A stretch of 64,000 bases of DNA from Tractidigestivibacter scatoligenes (GTDB lineage: Bacteria > Actinomycetota > Coriobacteriia > Coriobacteriales > Atopobiaceae): positions 496,001 through 560,000 of the forward strand of contig NZ_LOJF01000009.1 of NCBI RefSeq assembly GCF_001494635.1, in the 5' to 3' direction. Shown one piece after another: positions 1-8,629 of the stretch. The position numbers and the translations under genes are program-made. Below the pieces are notes generated by a model. That model was given only the letters and a program-made list of their open reading frames with translations, searched no databases and had not been told where the DNA came from. Numbering within the stretch: the first letter of the stretch is position 1; every line of letters starts with the position of its first letter.

Positions 1-32
1 AGGTGCTCGACCTTGAGAAGGGGCTCTGTCAT
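1..32 (-). CDS. oppF: Oligopeptide ABC transporter ATPase OppF, first codons only
   Basis: Only the first eleven residues ([11 protein letters not shown]) are inside the window; the gene continues to the left. Its ATG overlaps the TAA stop of the upstream oppD-like gene (TAATG), the tight coupling usual for the two ATPases of an Opp system. The identity is inferred from position and from the typical N-terminal 'LLKVEHL' that precedes the ABC domain; nothing more can be read here. Confidence 0.6.
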   Translation of the reverse strand, partial: MTEPLLKVEH

Positions 33-1144
33 TACGCCTCGCCTCCCTTCTCGGCATGCGCGGGCGCCGCAGCCTTGCTCCTGCTGGTCTTGGGCGCGTT
101 CTTGGCAACAAAGTCCTTGTCAAGCGAGTAGTGGCAGCAAGAGTAATGGTTGGGGCCAACCATGATGCGGCCCGGGCGCTCGGCGCGGCACTTGTCCGTA
201 GCGTACGGACAGCGCGGGGAGAACGCGCAGCCAGAGGGCAGCGTCACGAGCGAGGGCGGGTTGCCCTTGATGGGCGTGAGCGGGTGCTTTTCGGTCATGA
301 CCGGGTCTGGGATCGAGCGGATGAGGCCCCAGGTGTAGGGGTGCGTGGAGTTGTAGAAGATCTCCTCGGCCGTGCCAAACTCCACGGGGTGCCCCGCGTA
401 CATGACCATGATCTTGTCGGCCACGTCGGCAACAACGCCCAGGTCGTGCGTGATCATCACGATGGCGTTGCCGTTCTTCTTCTGCATCTCGCGCATGAGC
501 TCGATGATCTGCGCCTGAATGGTCACGTCGAGGGCCGTGGTGGGCTCGTCGGCAATGAGTATGTCCGGGTCGCAGGCAAGTGCCATGGCAATCATGACGC
601 GCTGGCGCATGCCACCCGAGAACTGGTGCGGGTAGTCCTTTACGCGTTGCTCGGGGTTGGGGATGCCCACCATGTCGAGAAGCTCGACCGAACGCTTGAG
701 GGCCTCCTCCTTGGAGTAGCCGCGATGCAGGCGCAAGCCCTCGCCCAGCTGGCGTCCAATGGTGTAGACGGGGTTCAGCGAGGTCATGGGGTCCTGGAAG
801 ATCATCGCGATGTCGTTGCCGCGTATGTCCTGCATCTGCTCCTCGCTCATCTTGAGCAGGGACTGACCGCGGTAGCGCACGTCGCCGCCCTCGATGCGTC
901 CCGGGGGCATATCGATGAGGCCCATGATGGTGAGGTGCGTGACCGATTTGCCGGAGCCGGACTCCCCCACCACACCGAGCGTCTCGCCACGGTCGAGGGT
1001 GTAAGACACGCCGTCCACGGCCTTGACCACGCCGTCCTGCGTGTGGAAGTACATCTTGAGGTCATCGACCTCGAGGAGGTGCGCACCCTCGGGAACGGGC
1101 TGGTCCTTGAGGTGCATCTGCACTCTGGTCTTCTTCTTGAACAT
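32..1144 (-). CDS. oppD: Oligopeptide ABC transporter ATP-binding protein (OppD-type)
   Basis: 370 residues. One of two ATPases that drive oligopeptide import at the inner face of the membrane. Visible motifs: Walker A GESGSGKS (about 60-67), Q-loop [10 protein letters not shown] (about 117), signature FSGGMRQR (about 175), Walker B LIADEP (about 196) and switch ITHD (about 231). The C-terminal oligopeptide-transporter region holds three cysteines (about 306, 312, 319) in [14 protein letters not shown]. It is the fourth gene of an oppA-B-C-D-F operon, lies 3 bp after oppC and overlaps oppF. DppD of a dipeptide system is an equally possible name; the substrate cannot be read from the ATPase. 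Confidence 0.92.
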   Translation of the reverse strand: MFKKKTRVQMHLKDQPVPEGAHLLEVDDLKMYFHTQDGVVKAVDGVSYTLDRGETLGVVGESGSGKSVTHLTIMGLIDMPPGRIEGGDVRYRGQSLLKMSEEQMQDIRGNDIAMIFQDPMTSLNPVYTIGRQLGEGLRLHRGYSKEEALKRSVELLDMVGIPNPEQRVKDYPHQFSGGMRQRVMIAMALACDPDILIADEPTTALDVTIQAQIIELMREMQKKNGNAIVMITHDLGVVADVADKIMVMYAGHPVEFGTAEEIFYNSTHPYTWGLIRSIPDPVMTEKHPLTPIKGNPPSLVTLPSGCAFSPRCPYATDKCRAERPGRIMVGPNHYSCCHYSLDKDFVAKNAPKTSRSKAAAPAHAEKGGEA

Positions 1145-1147
1145 GGC

Positions 1148-2119
1148 TTATGCATCCTTCATCTTGACGTCGAGGGCATCGCGCAGACCGTCGCCCAGGA
1201 GGGTGAAGGCAAGCACTGTGGTAAGAATCGCGAGGCCGGGCATGATCATGAGCCAGGGCTGGGTGGCCAGATAGGTTGCTCCGTCCTGAATCATGATGCC
1301 CCAGGACGGGTTGGGTGCCTGGACGCCCATGCCCAGGAAGGACAGGGCCGCCTCGGTGAGGATGGCGGAGCCGATGTTCATCGTGGCATAGACCACGATG
1401 ACCGCCACAGAGTTGGGGAAGATGTGGCGAGCAATGATGCGCGCGTCTGAGGCGCCCATCGCGCGCGCCGCGTCAACGTAGTCGTTCTCCTTGACGGTAA
1501 GGATGGCAGAGCGGAACACGCGGGCAATCGACGGCCAGCCCAGGATGCCGATGGCGATAAAAACGTTCTGGATGCCCGGCCCTATCACCGCAAGCATGGC
1601 TATGACGAAGAGCGTGTAGGGGAAGGCTAAGAAGATATCAGCCAGCCTCATGATGATCGTGTCCCAAATGCCTCCGTAGTAGGCGGCAAGTGCACCCATG
1701 ATGAGGCCAAGCACGGTGGAGATGGCCGTCGCAAGAACGCCAACGGCGAGCGAGATCCGCGAACCGTAGATGACGCGGCAGAGGACGTCACGACCAAGCG
1801 TGTCGGTGCCAAAGGGATGCTCGGCCGATGGCGCAAGCCTAGAGTTCTGCGCCATAGTTGCCGAGTCGGTCTCGGTTGGGCTGCCAAGCGTGCCCGGAAC
1901 CCAAAGGTCTGCCGTCAGGGCAACAACGATGACGAAGCCAATCCAGATCATGCCGATCATAGCAAGCTTGTTGCGCTTCAGCCTCTTCCAAGCATCGCCC
2001 CACATAGTGCGAGACGACGTCTGGGCATTGACGGCTGCGGCGGCAGCCTTTGCCGAGAAGATGCCCAGGGTGTTCTCGTCATTGGCTTTCTCTTGCGTCT
2101 GTGCGGTGTTATCAGCCAT
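1148..2119 (-). CDS. oppC: Oligopeptide ABC transporter permease (OppC-type)
   Basis: 323 residues. Second permease of the peptide importer. A cytoplasmic N-terminus of about 45 residues precedes the first membrane helix (about 52-72). The periplasmic segment EHPFGTDTLGRDVLCRVIYG is the family hallmark, followed by five more hydrophobic segments and the cytoplasmic EAA-type loop 'DAARAMGASDARIIARHIFP' that contacts the ATPase. The C-terminus 'LLGDGLRDALDVKMKDA' is also typical. It starts 6 bp after oppB and is followed closely by oppD, so the genes are surely co-transcribed. Confidence 0.93.
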   Translation of the reverse strand: MADNTAQTQEKANDENTLGIFSAKAAAAAVNAQTSSRTMWGDAWKRLKRNKLAMIGMIWIGFVIVVALTADLWVPGTLGSPTETDSATMAQNSRLAPSAEHPFGTDTLGRDVLCRVIYGSRISLAVGVLATAISTVLGLIMGALAAYYGGIWDTIIMRLADIFLAFPYTLFVIAMLAVIGPGIQNVFIAIGILGWPSIARVFRSAILTVKENDYVDAARAMGASDARIIARHIFPNSVAVIVVYATMNIGSAILTEAALSFLGMGVQAPNPSWGIMIQDGATYLATQPWLMIMPGLAILTTVLAFTLLGDGLRDALDVKMKDA

Positions 2120-2125
2120 GCCTGC

Positions 2126-3172
2126 CTACCTCTCGTTCTTGGGTGCGCCAAAGCGGATGCGCGGGTCAAGGAAGGCGTAGCTCACGTCGACAATCAGGTT
2201 GATGACCATGACCACAACAACGATGACCGTCACCGAGCCAAGCACCAGCGGCCAGTCTCGCTGGGTGATGGCGCGATAGGTCTCGTAGCCAACGCCCGGC
2301 CAGTTGAAGACCGTCTCGGTGAGGATGGCACCGGCAAGAAGGCCGCCAAAGTCCATGCCAATGTAGGTGACCACGGGAATGAGCGCATTCTTGAGTGCGT
2401 GATGAATGACGATGTCCTTGCGCGAGAGGCCCTTTGCCTTGGCCGTGCGGATGTAGTCCTGGTTCATGACCTCAAGCAGCTGAGAGCGCATGATGCGGGC
2501 CGTGTATGCCATCGAGATTGCGGCCAGGGTGAACGCGGGGAGTATGTAGTACACCCAGTCCTGGAACTCGGCATACGGGCCACCGGCGCCAGATATTGGC
2601 AGGTAGAAGGCGCCGCCAGTGGCATCCTTGAGGAACACGCCAAAGAACAGCTGTAAGAGCATACCTAACCAGAATGCGGGCATGGAGACGAACAGGGCCG
2701 AGAGGAACGTGACAAATATGTCCCAGAATGAGTAGCGTTTGAGTGCGCTCACTATGCCGGCACCTATGCCAAGTACGGCTTCGAGGATGATGGCCACAAT
2801 GGCAAGCCTCACGGTGTAGGGGTACTTGTCTGCCAGAATGCTCGAGACCGACTGGCCAGACTTCTGGTAGCTCACGCCAAGGTCGCCGTGGAGAAGGCCC
2901 CCAACGTAGAGGAAGTACCTCTCCCACATGGGGGTCTCGATGGTGTTGCCATTCTCGTCGTACTTAATGGTTCCGTCATCGTTCGTCTCGATGAGGTGGA
3001 ACGAGGCGCGCAGGTTGTTCTCGGTGACGGGGTCGAGCTTCTTGTCGCCGGCAATCAACCTGATTGGGTCTCCCGGGACGATGTTCTCGAGGGAGAACAG
3101 AATCAGTGTGACTCCCAAGAACACCGGGATGAACTGCAAAACGCGCTTGATGATGTATTTTCCCATGGTCAC
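2126..3172 (-). CDS. oppB: Oligopeptide ABC transporter permease (OppB-type)
   Basis: 348 residues. First permease of the importer; it forms the channel with OppC. The N-terminal helix (IIKRVLQFIPVFLGVTLILF) and the following 'NIVPGDPIRLIAG' are characteristic, and the EAA loop (YIRTAKAKGLSRKDIVIHHA) lies near residue 245. The periplasmic stretch after helix 1 is longer than in E. coli OppB and contains an acidic, polar insert (about 57-78). A hairpin separates it from oppA, which would allow more OppA than permease to be made. Start ATG has an upstream GGGGAG. Confidence 0.93.
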   Translation of the reverse strand: MTMGKYIIKRVLQFIPVFLGVTLILFSLENIVPGDPIRLIAGDKKLDPVTENNLRASFHLIETNDDGTIKYDENGNTIETPMWERYFLYVGGLLHGDLGVSYQKSGQSVSSILADKYPYTVRLAIVAIILEAVLGIGAGIVSALKRYSFWDIFVTFLSALFVSMPAFWLGMLLQLFFGVFLKDATGGAFYLPISGAGGPYAEFQDWVYYILPAFTLAAISMAYTARIMRSQLLEVMNQDYIRTAKAKGLSRKDIVIHHALKNALIPVVTYIGMDFGGLLAGAILTETVFNWPGVGYETYRAITQRDWPLVLGSVTVIVVVVMVINLIVDVSYAFLDPRIRFGAPKNER

Positions 3173-3223
3173 TCCCCTGCCACCACATGGGACGAGCGAA
3201 TAGATGCCGATATTAAGACAGGG

Positions 3224-3251
3224 CGGGGCACCGGAAACCCGATGCCCCGCA
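3224..3251 (-). terminator. Hairpin between oppA and oppB (attenuator or partial terminator)
   Basis: Perfect 8-bp arms GCGGGGCA / TGCCCCGC around a 12-base loop, just after the oppA stop, followed on the minus strand by a modest T-containing stretch (CCTGTCTTAATAT). Opp operons often carry a partial terminator here so that the binding protein is made in excess. Read-through is required because oppB has no other obvious promoter. Confidence 0.6.
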
Positions 3252-3265
3252 CGAGCTCGTGGGGA

Positions 3266-4948
3266 CTAGGCCTGGACGCTAGCCTCGCCTAGGTGGGCAA
3301 TGCCTGCCGGGTCGTAGTACAGGCTCTGAATCCTCTCGGAGCCAATGTGGTCGTGCGCGTAGAACATGATGGGGATGACCGGCATGTCCTCGCCCAGGAG
3401 CTTGCAGGCCTTGCGATACTCGGACTTGCGCTCCTCCTCGTCGGTGACCTTGCGGGCGTCCTCGACCAGCTTGTCGAACTCAGGGTTGGAGTACTTGCCG
3501 TAGTTGTTCGACGAGGTGCTGTAGAAGTTGGGGTACAGGAAGTTGTCCATGTTGGGGTAGTCGGCGATCCAGCCCATGCGGCCGAGCTGGAAGCCACCGT
3601 CATCGAGCGCGGTGAGGTAGGCAGCCCATTCCAGGGAGTTCTGCTGAACGGTCACGCCGATGGCCTCGAAGTCGCCCTGGATGATGGACATGATGTCCTC
3701 GTGGCCGCCACCGGAGTTGTAGGAGAGCTTAACCGTGAGGTTGCGCTTGCCGTCCGCGTCTGCCGTGTAGCCGGCGCTATCAAGAATCTCCTTGGCCTTC
3801 TCGGGGTCGTAGTCGCAGTACTCCCACGTGGAATCAGAGGAGTCATCAATAAGCGGCGGGAAGCAGCTTGTGGCAGGCTTGCGGGAGCCCTCGAAGAGCG
3901 TGTCGCAGATGTTCTGGCGGTTGATGGCAAGACTGAGCGCCTGGCGGACCTCCTTCTTGCCAAGGTTCTCGTCGCCCATCTCGCAGATGAGCCAGTAGGT
4001 TGCGGCCTCAGCACCAGTAAGGACCTGCTTCTTGGGGGTCACGGTATAGCCGTCGTCAGAGGTGCCATACTGCTGCTCAACCTCGGCAAGACGGCCGGAG
4101 GGCACGGAGCAGAAGTCAATGTTGCCGGCCTGGAACTCCTTGAAGGCGGTGTCCGGGTCCTTCTGGATGGAGAAGTTCACGGCATCGAGCTTGGCGGGGG
4201 TGCCATAGTAGCCGTCGAACTTCTTGACGTTGATGTACTGGCCGGAGACCCAGCTGCCGTCCATCTGGAAGGGGCCGTTGCCGATGGGGGCAACGAGGAA
4301 ACTGTCGGGATCGTCACGCGCCGCCTTGGGAACAGGCACGAGTGCCTGGTGGGCGCAGACGAGCGGCCACTCGGACATGGGCGTGGTCAGGTCAAAAACG
4401 AGCGTGTAGTCATCCGGGCAGGTGACACCAGAAAGCTCGTCTGCCTCGCCCGCCTGCATCTCCTTGGCGCCCTTGACGGGGTCGAGGTGGTAGGCAACGT
4501 CCGAGGGGGTCTTCATCGTTGGGTCGCAGATGCGCTCAAAGGCGCGCTTGAAGTCCTCTGCCTTCACGGTGTCACCGTTGTGGAACTTGCAGTCCTTGCG
4601 GATGTGGAAGGTCCACTGGGTCGCGTCGTCGTTGGACTCCCAGGACTCGGCCGCCGCCGGCTCAAGCTCCTTGGTGTCGTAGTTGTACTTGGTGAGGGAA
4701 TCGAACAGGCACTTCGCGACCTGGGTGCCCTCGGACTCCTGCGTGTTGTAGGGGTCGATGGCAACGGGGTCGTTGATGTAGTACTTCAACACGCCGCCCG
4801 TGCTGGCTCCCGCATCAGAAGAAGAGCCACCCGAAGTCGCACTTCCAGAGCTGTTCTTGCCGCATCCCGCGAGACCGGCCAGTGCGGCGGCTGCAACGCC
4901 ACCCTTGATGAAGCCTCGACGAGAGACTCCGCCAAATCTGTCTTCCAT
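3266..4948 (-). CDS. oppA: Oligopeptide-binding lipoprotein (OppA-type, SBP family 5)
   Basis: 560 residues from the ATG chosen here, which has AGGAGG five bases upstream; an in-frame ATG 18 bp earlier (4966) would place that motif inside the gene. The N-terminus has a twin-arginine signal (SRRGFIK, 9-15) and lipobox LAGC with lipidated Cys29, then a Gly/Ser linker, so the protein is probably Tat-exported and lipid-anchored. Family 5 features include 'AAESWESNDDATQWTFHIRK' and 'VRQALSLAINRQNI'. It captures peptides for the OppBCDF importer. It resembles the unlinked binding protein at 10326 closely in several segments, so the two are paralogues. Confidence 0.92.
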   Translation of the reverse strand: MEDRFGGVSRRGFIKGGVAAAALAGLAGCGKNSSGSATSGGSSSDAGASTGGVLKYYINDPVAIDPYNTQESEGTQVAKCLFDSLTKYNYDTKELEPAAAESWESNDDATQWTFHIRKDCKFHNGDTVKAEDFKRAFERICDPTMKTPSDVAYHLDPVKGAKEMQAGEADELSGVTCPDDYTLVFDLTTPMSEWPLVCAHQALVPVPKAARDDPDSFLVAPIGNGPFQMDGSWVSGQYINVKKFDGYYGTPAKLDAVNFSIQKDPDTAFKEFQAGNIDFCSVPSGRLAEVEQQYGTSDDGYTVTPKKQVLTGAEAATYWLICEMGDENLGKKEVRQALSLAINRQNICDTLFEGSRKPATSCFPPLIDDSSDSTWEYCDYDPEKAKEILDSAGYTADADGKRNLTVKLSYNSGGGHEDIMSIIQGDFEAIGVTVQQNSLEWAAYLTALDDGGFQLGRMGWIADYPNMDNFLYPNFYSTSSNNYGKYSNPEFDKLVEDARKVTDEEERKSEYRKACKLLGEDMPVIPIMFYAHDHIGSERIQSLYYDPAGIAHLGEASVQA

Positions 4949-5162
4949 ATGCTCCTCCTCTTCCACACCAATTTGACTGTCAAAGCATCAAGTCCCACCT
5001 TGATGTTGTGAAACAGGGTAGCGGGCTATTGTTTCTAATTAATGTTCGTTATGGCCGAACGGACCATATGTAACGTTGGGAACGCATCTGGCAATGATTC
5101 TGTAAGAGCACCGTAACGTACCGTTAATATCTTCAGGGCAGCCACAAGATTCTTCTCTTCCC

Positions 5163-6236
5163 CTAGAAGGTGCGAACGTCTTCGGGGGTCATTCGTTCGG
5201 CCACGGCAACCGCAACCTCCGCCGTCATCTTTACGTCATAGAGCGTGCACAGCGCGGTTCCCGAGTGGACGTAGCGACTGGGAACGCCAGCGACCACGCA
5301 GGGAATGTCAAGCATGTGGGTGGGGCCGCCGTCGGTGCCGCCGCCCTCCCGCACGCTCGTTTGGCAGACAAGTCCCGCCTCCGCCGCACATTTGAGGACA
5401 AAGCGCTGGTAGCGAGGGTTCGTAATCATGCAGCAGTCAAAGTAGCGAAACATGGGGCCATGGCGAAAGGCAGTCTGGACGTCATCGGGGATGGTAAACG
5501 TGTCATCTGCCGGGCAGCCCTCAAACATGAAGGCGACCATGGGATCGAAGTGCAGCGCCGCTGCCAGCACGCCGCGCTCCCCCACCTCCTCCATCGAGCT
5601 CACCGAGGCAACAACGTCAAAGGGTAGATCCGTGCGGCTAGAAAGCTCGCGCAGAGCGAGGAGCTCTGCGGTGACTCCTGCGCGGCAGTCGAATGCCTTC
5701 CCCAACGCAACGCCAGTCTTCTCGTTGTACACGAACTTGGTGGCCGGGACAAAAGGCTCGCCCATACCCATATGGAAGACGTTTACCGCCTCCTCCTTGG
5801 AGGTGGCGCCAACGTCCAGGATGAGCTGCAGCTCTCCGGAGGCGCGCTCGACAGCGCTCATGAAGTGGGGCGGCTTCACGCCAATCACGCCATGGACCCA
5901 CTCGCCAAGCGTGTTTCTCACCAGCACATCCTGGCCGGTGAGCACGTTGGGAGAGAAGCGTCCAAGCTCAACGAAGGTCATCGTGCCGTTGGAGCGGATG
6001 GACTTGACCATGCCTCCAACCTCGTCGCCGTGGGCATCGAACATGAGCACGGGCTTCTCGCCTGTGAAGTTCTTGGGGGTGATAAGGGCGTCGTGGACGC
6101 TGTTGGTCTCTACCTTTCCCCACCCCTGGCAGAAGTCGCGCACGACGTCTATGGTCTCGTCCTCAAAGCCCGAGGGGGACTTTGCGTTAGAAAGCCTGCC
6201 GAGAAGTTCCACAACCTCGCCGTCATTGAAATCCAT
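5163..6236 (-). CDS. M42-family metallopeptidase (glutamyl/deblocking aminopeptidase type)
   Basis: 357 residues, the usual family size. The start is the ATG of MDFNDGEV, preceded by an AGGAG-type site; the open frame extends farther upstream but without family similarity. Metal-site motifs are visible: FDAHGDEVGG (His69), FDCRAG (Asp183), the catalytic pair EE in SSMEEVGERG (216-217), and the C-terminal GGGTDGGPTHM and PSRYVHSG. M42 enzymes are cytoplasmic oligomeric aminopeptidases that trim imported peptides. It lies between two creatininase-like genes and oppA on the same strand, which fits hydrolysis of peptides brought in by Opp. Exact residue preference cannot be told. Confidence 0.88.
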   Translation of the reverse strand: MDFNDGEVVELLGRLSNAKSPSGFEDETIDVVRDFCQGWGKVETNSVHDALITPKNFTGEKPVLMFDAHGDEVGGMVKSIRSNGTMTFVELGRFSPNVLTGQDVLVRNTLGEWVHGVIGVKPPHFMSAVERASGELQLILDVGATSKEEAVNVFHMGMGEPFVPATKFVYNEKTGVALGKAFDCRAGVTAELLALRELSSRTDLPFDVVASVSSMEEVGERGVLAAALHFDPMVAFMFEGCPADDTFTIPDDVQTAFRHGPMFRYFDCCMITNPRYQRFVLKCAAEAGLVCQTSVREGGGTDGGPTHMLDIPCVVAGVPSRYVHSGTALCTLYDVKMTAEVAVAVAERMTPEDVRTF

Positions 6237-6282
6237 TGCCACTTGCCTCTCTCCTAGGAGTTGAATCGAAAACGAGCTAGCG

Positions 6283-7104
6283 TTACTTGTCGCTGTTGCC
6301 GCCATACGCCTTGATGGTGCGGACGGGCATGGGTGCTGGAAGCGGGGCACGCCTGAGGGCACCGATGAAGTCGATGAGGTAGCTGGCCACACCGTCCATC
6401 ATCTGGCCTCCCCACTCCGGGTTGGCGTTCGCTGGGTCATCGGGGCCAATCCAACCGTTACCGGCATAGCGGCAGGCGTCACGCGGAATGGCAACATGGG
6501 CTCCCTTGAACTCCACGTTGTCCCATCCCGAGGTGGGAAGCTCGTCCGAGATGTCGTTTGCAAGCGCCATGGGGCCAAGCTCGGAGGCATCAACGAGCGA
6601 GGGGTCAACCGCCATCACGGCAGCCGTCTCCTCTGCCCCGCCATGGCCACCGCCCCACGCAGGGTTGAGCTCGCCTGCCATGAGCCACCAATCCGCCCTG
6701 GCTGCAAGGCACCCTCGCCTATTGAGCTCCTCGCACACGCTTGAGATGGGCTTGATGTTGGGGCCGTGGCCGTTGATGAAGAGGAACCTTCTTGCTCCAT
6801 AGTCGTAGAGCTGCATGCTGAGCGTCCGGACAAGCGAACGGAGAAGGTCATAGCCTATCGAGAGCGTTCCCGGAAACCCCAGGAGGTCATCCGCGTTGCC
6901 AAAGGGAATCGTGGGCGCAATGAGCACGTCCTCGCCAAGGGCAGCATCAATCTTTTCCAGCAGAAGATTGGGTGCAAGGGTGTCTGTTCCCAGCGGGTTG
7001 TGCCTTCCGTGCTCCTCCGTACTTCCAATGGCCATGACGACGAGGTCGTTTCCCCGCGCAAAGTAGTCTTCCACAGCAGGCCAGGTACTCAGCTCGATAC
7101 GCAT
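6283..7104 (-). CDS. Creatininase-family amidohydrolase, paralogue 1
   Basis: 273 residues from the ATG of MRIELSTW, which has AAGGAGG just upstream; the open frame upstream is non-coding. The creatininase fold's metal ligands are visible: GSTEEHGRHNPLGTD (Glu30, His32, Asp41), NGHGPN near residue 118 and GGGHGGAEET near 158. Known members hydrolyse creatinine and other cyclic amides or N-formyl compounds, or act as peptidases (MftE); no substrate can be assigned. It sits 46 bp upstream of the M42 peptidase and 76 bp after another paralogue, probably one transcript. Related genes are at 7181 and 12304. Confidence 0.85.
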   Translation of the reverse strand: MRIELSTWPAVEDYFARGNDLVVMAIGSTEEHGRHNPLGTDTLAPNLLLEKIDAALGEDVLIAPTIPFGNADDLLGFPGTLSIGYDLLRSLVRTLSMQLYDYGARRFLFINGHGPNIKPISSVCEELNRRGCLAARADWWLMAGELNPAWGGGHGGAEETAAVMAVDPSLVDASELGPMALANDISDELPTSGWDNVEFKGAHVAIPRDACRYAGNGWIGPDDPANANPEWGGQMMDGVASYLIDFIGALRRAPLPAPMPVRTIKAYGGNSDK

Positions 7105-7180
7105 TTCTCCTCCTTGTTGCCCCCCGTCCTCGGCAGGGCGGGAGCGTCTGGTATAGATGCAGCCGTGCGGCGCGTTTGCG

Positions 7181-7996
7181 CTACTGGTCGAGGTGCTCCG
7201 TTGCCCGAGAGAAGTCGATTGGCTTGGGCAGCGTCTCCGCCTCGAGGGCATGCGTGAACTCCTGTAGCCACGCCGCAGTGCCCTCGAGCATCGCCTTCCC
7301 AAGCTCGGCGCTTGCGCCGCGCGGATGGTCCTCGTGGCCTTCGGCAACCCAGCCGGAGCTTGCAAACCGGGCGAGCCTTCGCGGGAACTCCACCTCGGCA
7401 CCGCCAAAGCTCACGCTGTTCCATCCCGTGGATGGCATGTCATCCCCAATGTCGGGGAGCAGGTTCTCGTCTGTCACCTGCGACATGTCAACGGAGGCCG
7501 GGTCTATGGCGAGATTGGCGCTGGTCTCCATGGCACCACCGTGCCCGCCTCCCCACGCGGGATTAAGCTGCGGGGCCAACCTCCACCAGTTGACAACAGC
7601 CGCAAGGCAACCGGAATCGTTTAGGTCCATCGACGCCATAGAGAGAGATTTGACGTTACCGCCGTGGCCATTGAGGAAGACAAAGCGGCGCGCACCGTAG
7701 GCACGTAGCTGCCTCGTGATGCTCGACAGGACGTCGTAGAGCCCTTGGACACCAAGGCTCACCGTGCCAGGGTACCCAACGAGGTCGTCCGTTGCGCCAT
7801 AGGGAAGTGTTGGTGCCACAAGATACGTCCCGTCGCGCTGTTCCAGCAGCTCAAGGATCTTGTCTGGCGCCATAGTATCGGTGCCCAGCGGATTGTGCCT
7901 GCCGTGGCACTCCGTCGAGCCAACTCCAATAATCACCAGGTCGTGCTCCTTGAAGTAGTCACGAACCTGCGTCCAGGTGCTTCTCTCCATGTACAT
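7181..7996 (-). CDS. Creatininase-family amidohydrolase, paralogue 2
   Basis: 271 residues. The ATG at 7996 (MYMERSTW) has AGGAGG seven bases upstream and is preferred to the start at 8017. The same metal-site pattern is seen: GSTECHGRHNPLGTD (Glu29, His31, Asp40), NGHGGN and WGGGHGGAMETS. It appears to be the first gene of a minus-strand unit (this gene, paralogue 1, M42 peptidase) leading towards oppA. Its C-terminus is longer and more variable than in the other two copies. The substrate is unknown; the neighbourhood suggests a small amide or peptide. Confidence 0.85.
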   Translation of the reverse strand: MYMERSTWTQVRDYFKEHDLVIIGVGSTECHGRHNPLGTDTMAPDKILELLEQRDGTYLVAPTLPYGATDDLVGYPGTVSLGVQGLYDVLSSITRQLRAYGARRFVFLNGHGGNVKSLSMASMDLNDSGCLAAVVNWWRLAPQLNPAWGGGHGGAMETSANLAIDPASVDMSQVTDENLLPDIGDDMPSTGWNSVSFGGAEVEFPRRLARFASSGWVAEGHEDHPRGASAELGKAMLEGTAAWLQEFTHALEAETLPKPIDFSRATEHLDQ

Positions 7997-8111
7997 GTGG
8001 CATCCTCCTTGCGACAAGCCTTTATGTCACCAGCATAGGCTTGCAAGCGTTTAAGGATGCCAACTCGATGGTTCAATGTCCCACCTGTTAACCAAACCCT
8101 TGCATGCAGAC

Positions 8112-8145
8112 AAAAAAGGACGGGGGGCACACGCCACTCCGTCCC
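8112..8145 (-). terminator. Rho-independent terminator after secG
   Basis: Arms GGACGG / CCGTCC with an inner GGC/GCC extension and a run of six T on the minus strand, 27 bp after the secG stop. Strong and canonical. Confidence 0.85.
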
Positions 8146-8171
8146 GCATGAAAGCGCTTTTTCGAGAAGGC

Positions 8172-8432
8172 CTAGCCGGCCAAGCCGATGGTTCCCGTGG
8201 GGAAGGTCACCGCCATCACGATGACGCACGCCACAAAGATGACGGAGGTGATGACCGTGAGCCTGTCGAGGTTCTTCTCCCAGATGCCCGAACCGGCGGA
8301 GGCGTTGTAGAGCGAGGAGGCAATCATGTCAGAGACGCCCGTGCCCTTGCCCGAGTGCATAAGGACAAGAGCCACGGTGAGCAGGCCGGAGATGAACAGC
8401 AGGACAAGGAGAATGACGTTGAGGACGTTCAC
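8172..8432 (-). CDS. secG: Protein translocase subunit SecG
   Basis: 86 residues from a GTG start (VNVLNVILLV) that has AAGGAG upstream; a longer frame from 8471 would add a polar extension before the first membrane helix, which SecG proteins do not have. Two membrane segments (about 4-22 and 52-75) flank a cytoplasmic loop with the conserved 'LMHSGKGTGVSD'. SecG is the accessory subunit of the SecYEG export channel. Actinobacteria often place it just after tpiA; here a creatininase, an OppA and an M18 peptidase lie in between. It is monocistronic, with its own terminator. Confidence 0.88.
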   Translation of the reverse strand: MNVLNVILLVLLFISGLLTVALVLMHSGKGTGVSDMIASSLYNASAGSGIWEKNLDRLTVITSVIFVACVIVMAVTFPTGTIGLAG

Positions 8433-8470
8433 GGATTCTGGCTCCTTCGAGAGCGGATGGGCTGTACGCA

Positions 8471-8484
8471 ATGCTATTTAGCAT
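8471..8484. promoter_or_regulatory. Palindrome in the secG 5' region
   Basis: ATGCTA-TT-TAGCAT, a perfect 6-bp inverted repeat about 40 bp upstream of the secG GTG, next to a TATGCT that could be a -10 element on the minus strand. No clear -35 box is visible. It could be an operator or a chance palindrome. Confidence 0.3.
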
Positions 8485-8629
8485 AGCATATGGTGATACG
8501 AGCGTTTTATCGTTTTTCTCATTTCACAACTCAGATGACATCCGGCGAGCGGCGCGATGAACGGCGCGAGTTCCATGGGTGATACAGTCTTCTCCGGAGC
8601 TTACCCGAGGACTCTGGAAGGGAGCAGGA

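Noticed and set aside
3293-5011. 572-codon open frame on the plus strand opposite oppA
   Set aside because: It is the antisense shadow of a clear OppA with Tat signal and lipobox; the translation is low-complexity Val/Leu/Gly with no motifs. Similar long shadows opposite uvrC (21982-23424), rapZ/whiA (16621-18423), uvrA (39068-41083) and hisD were rejected for the same reason.
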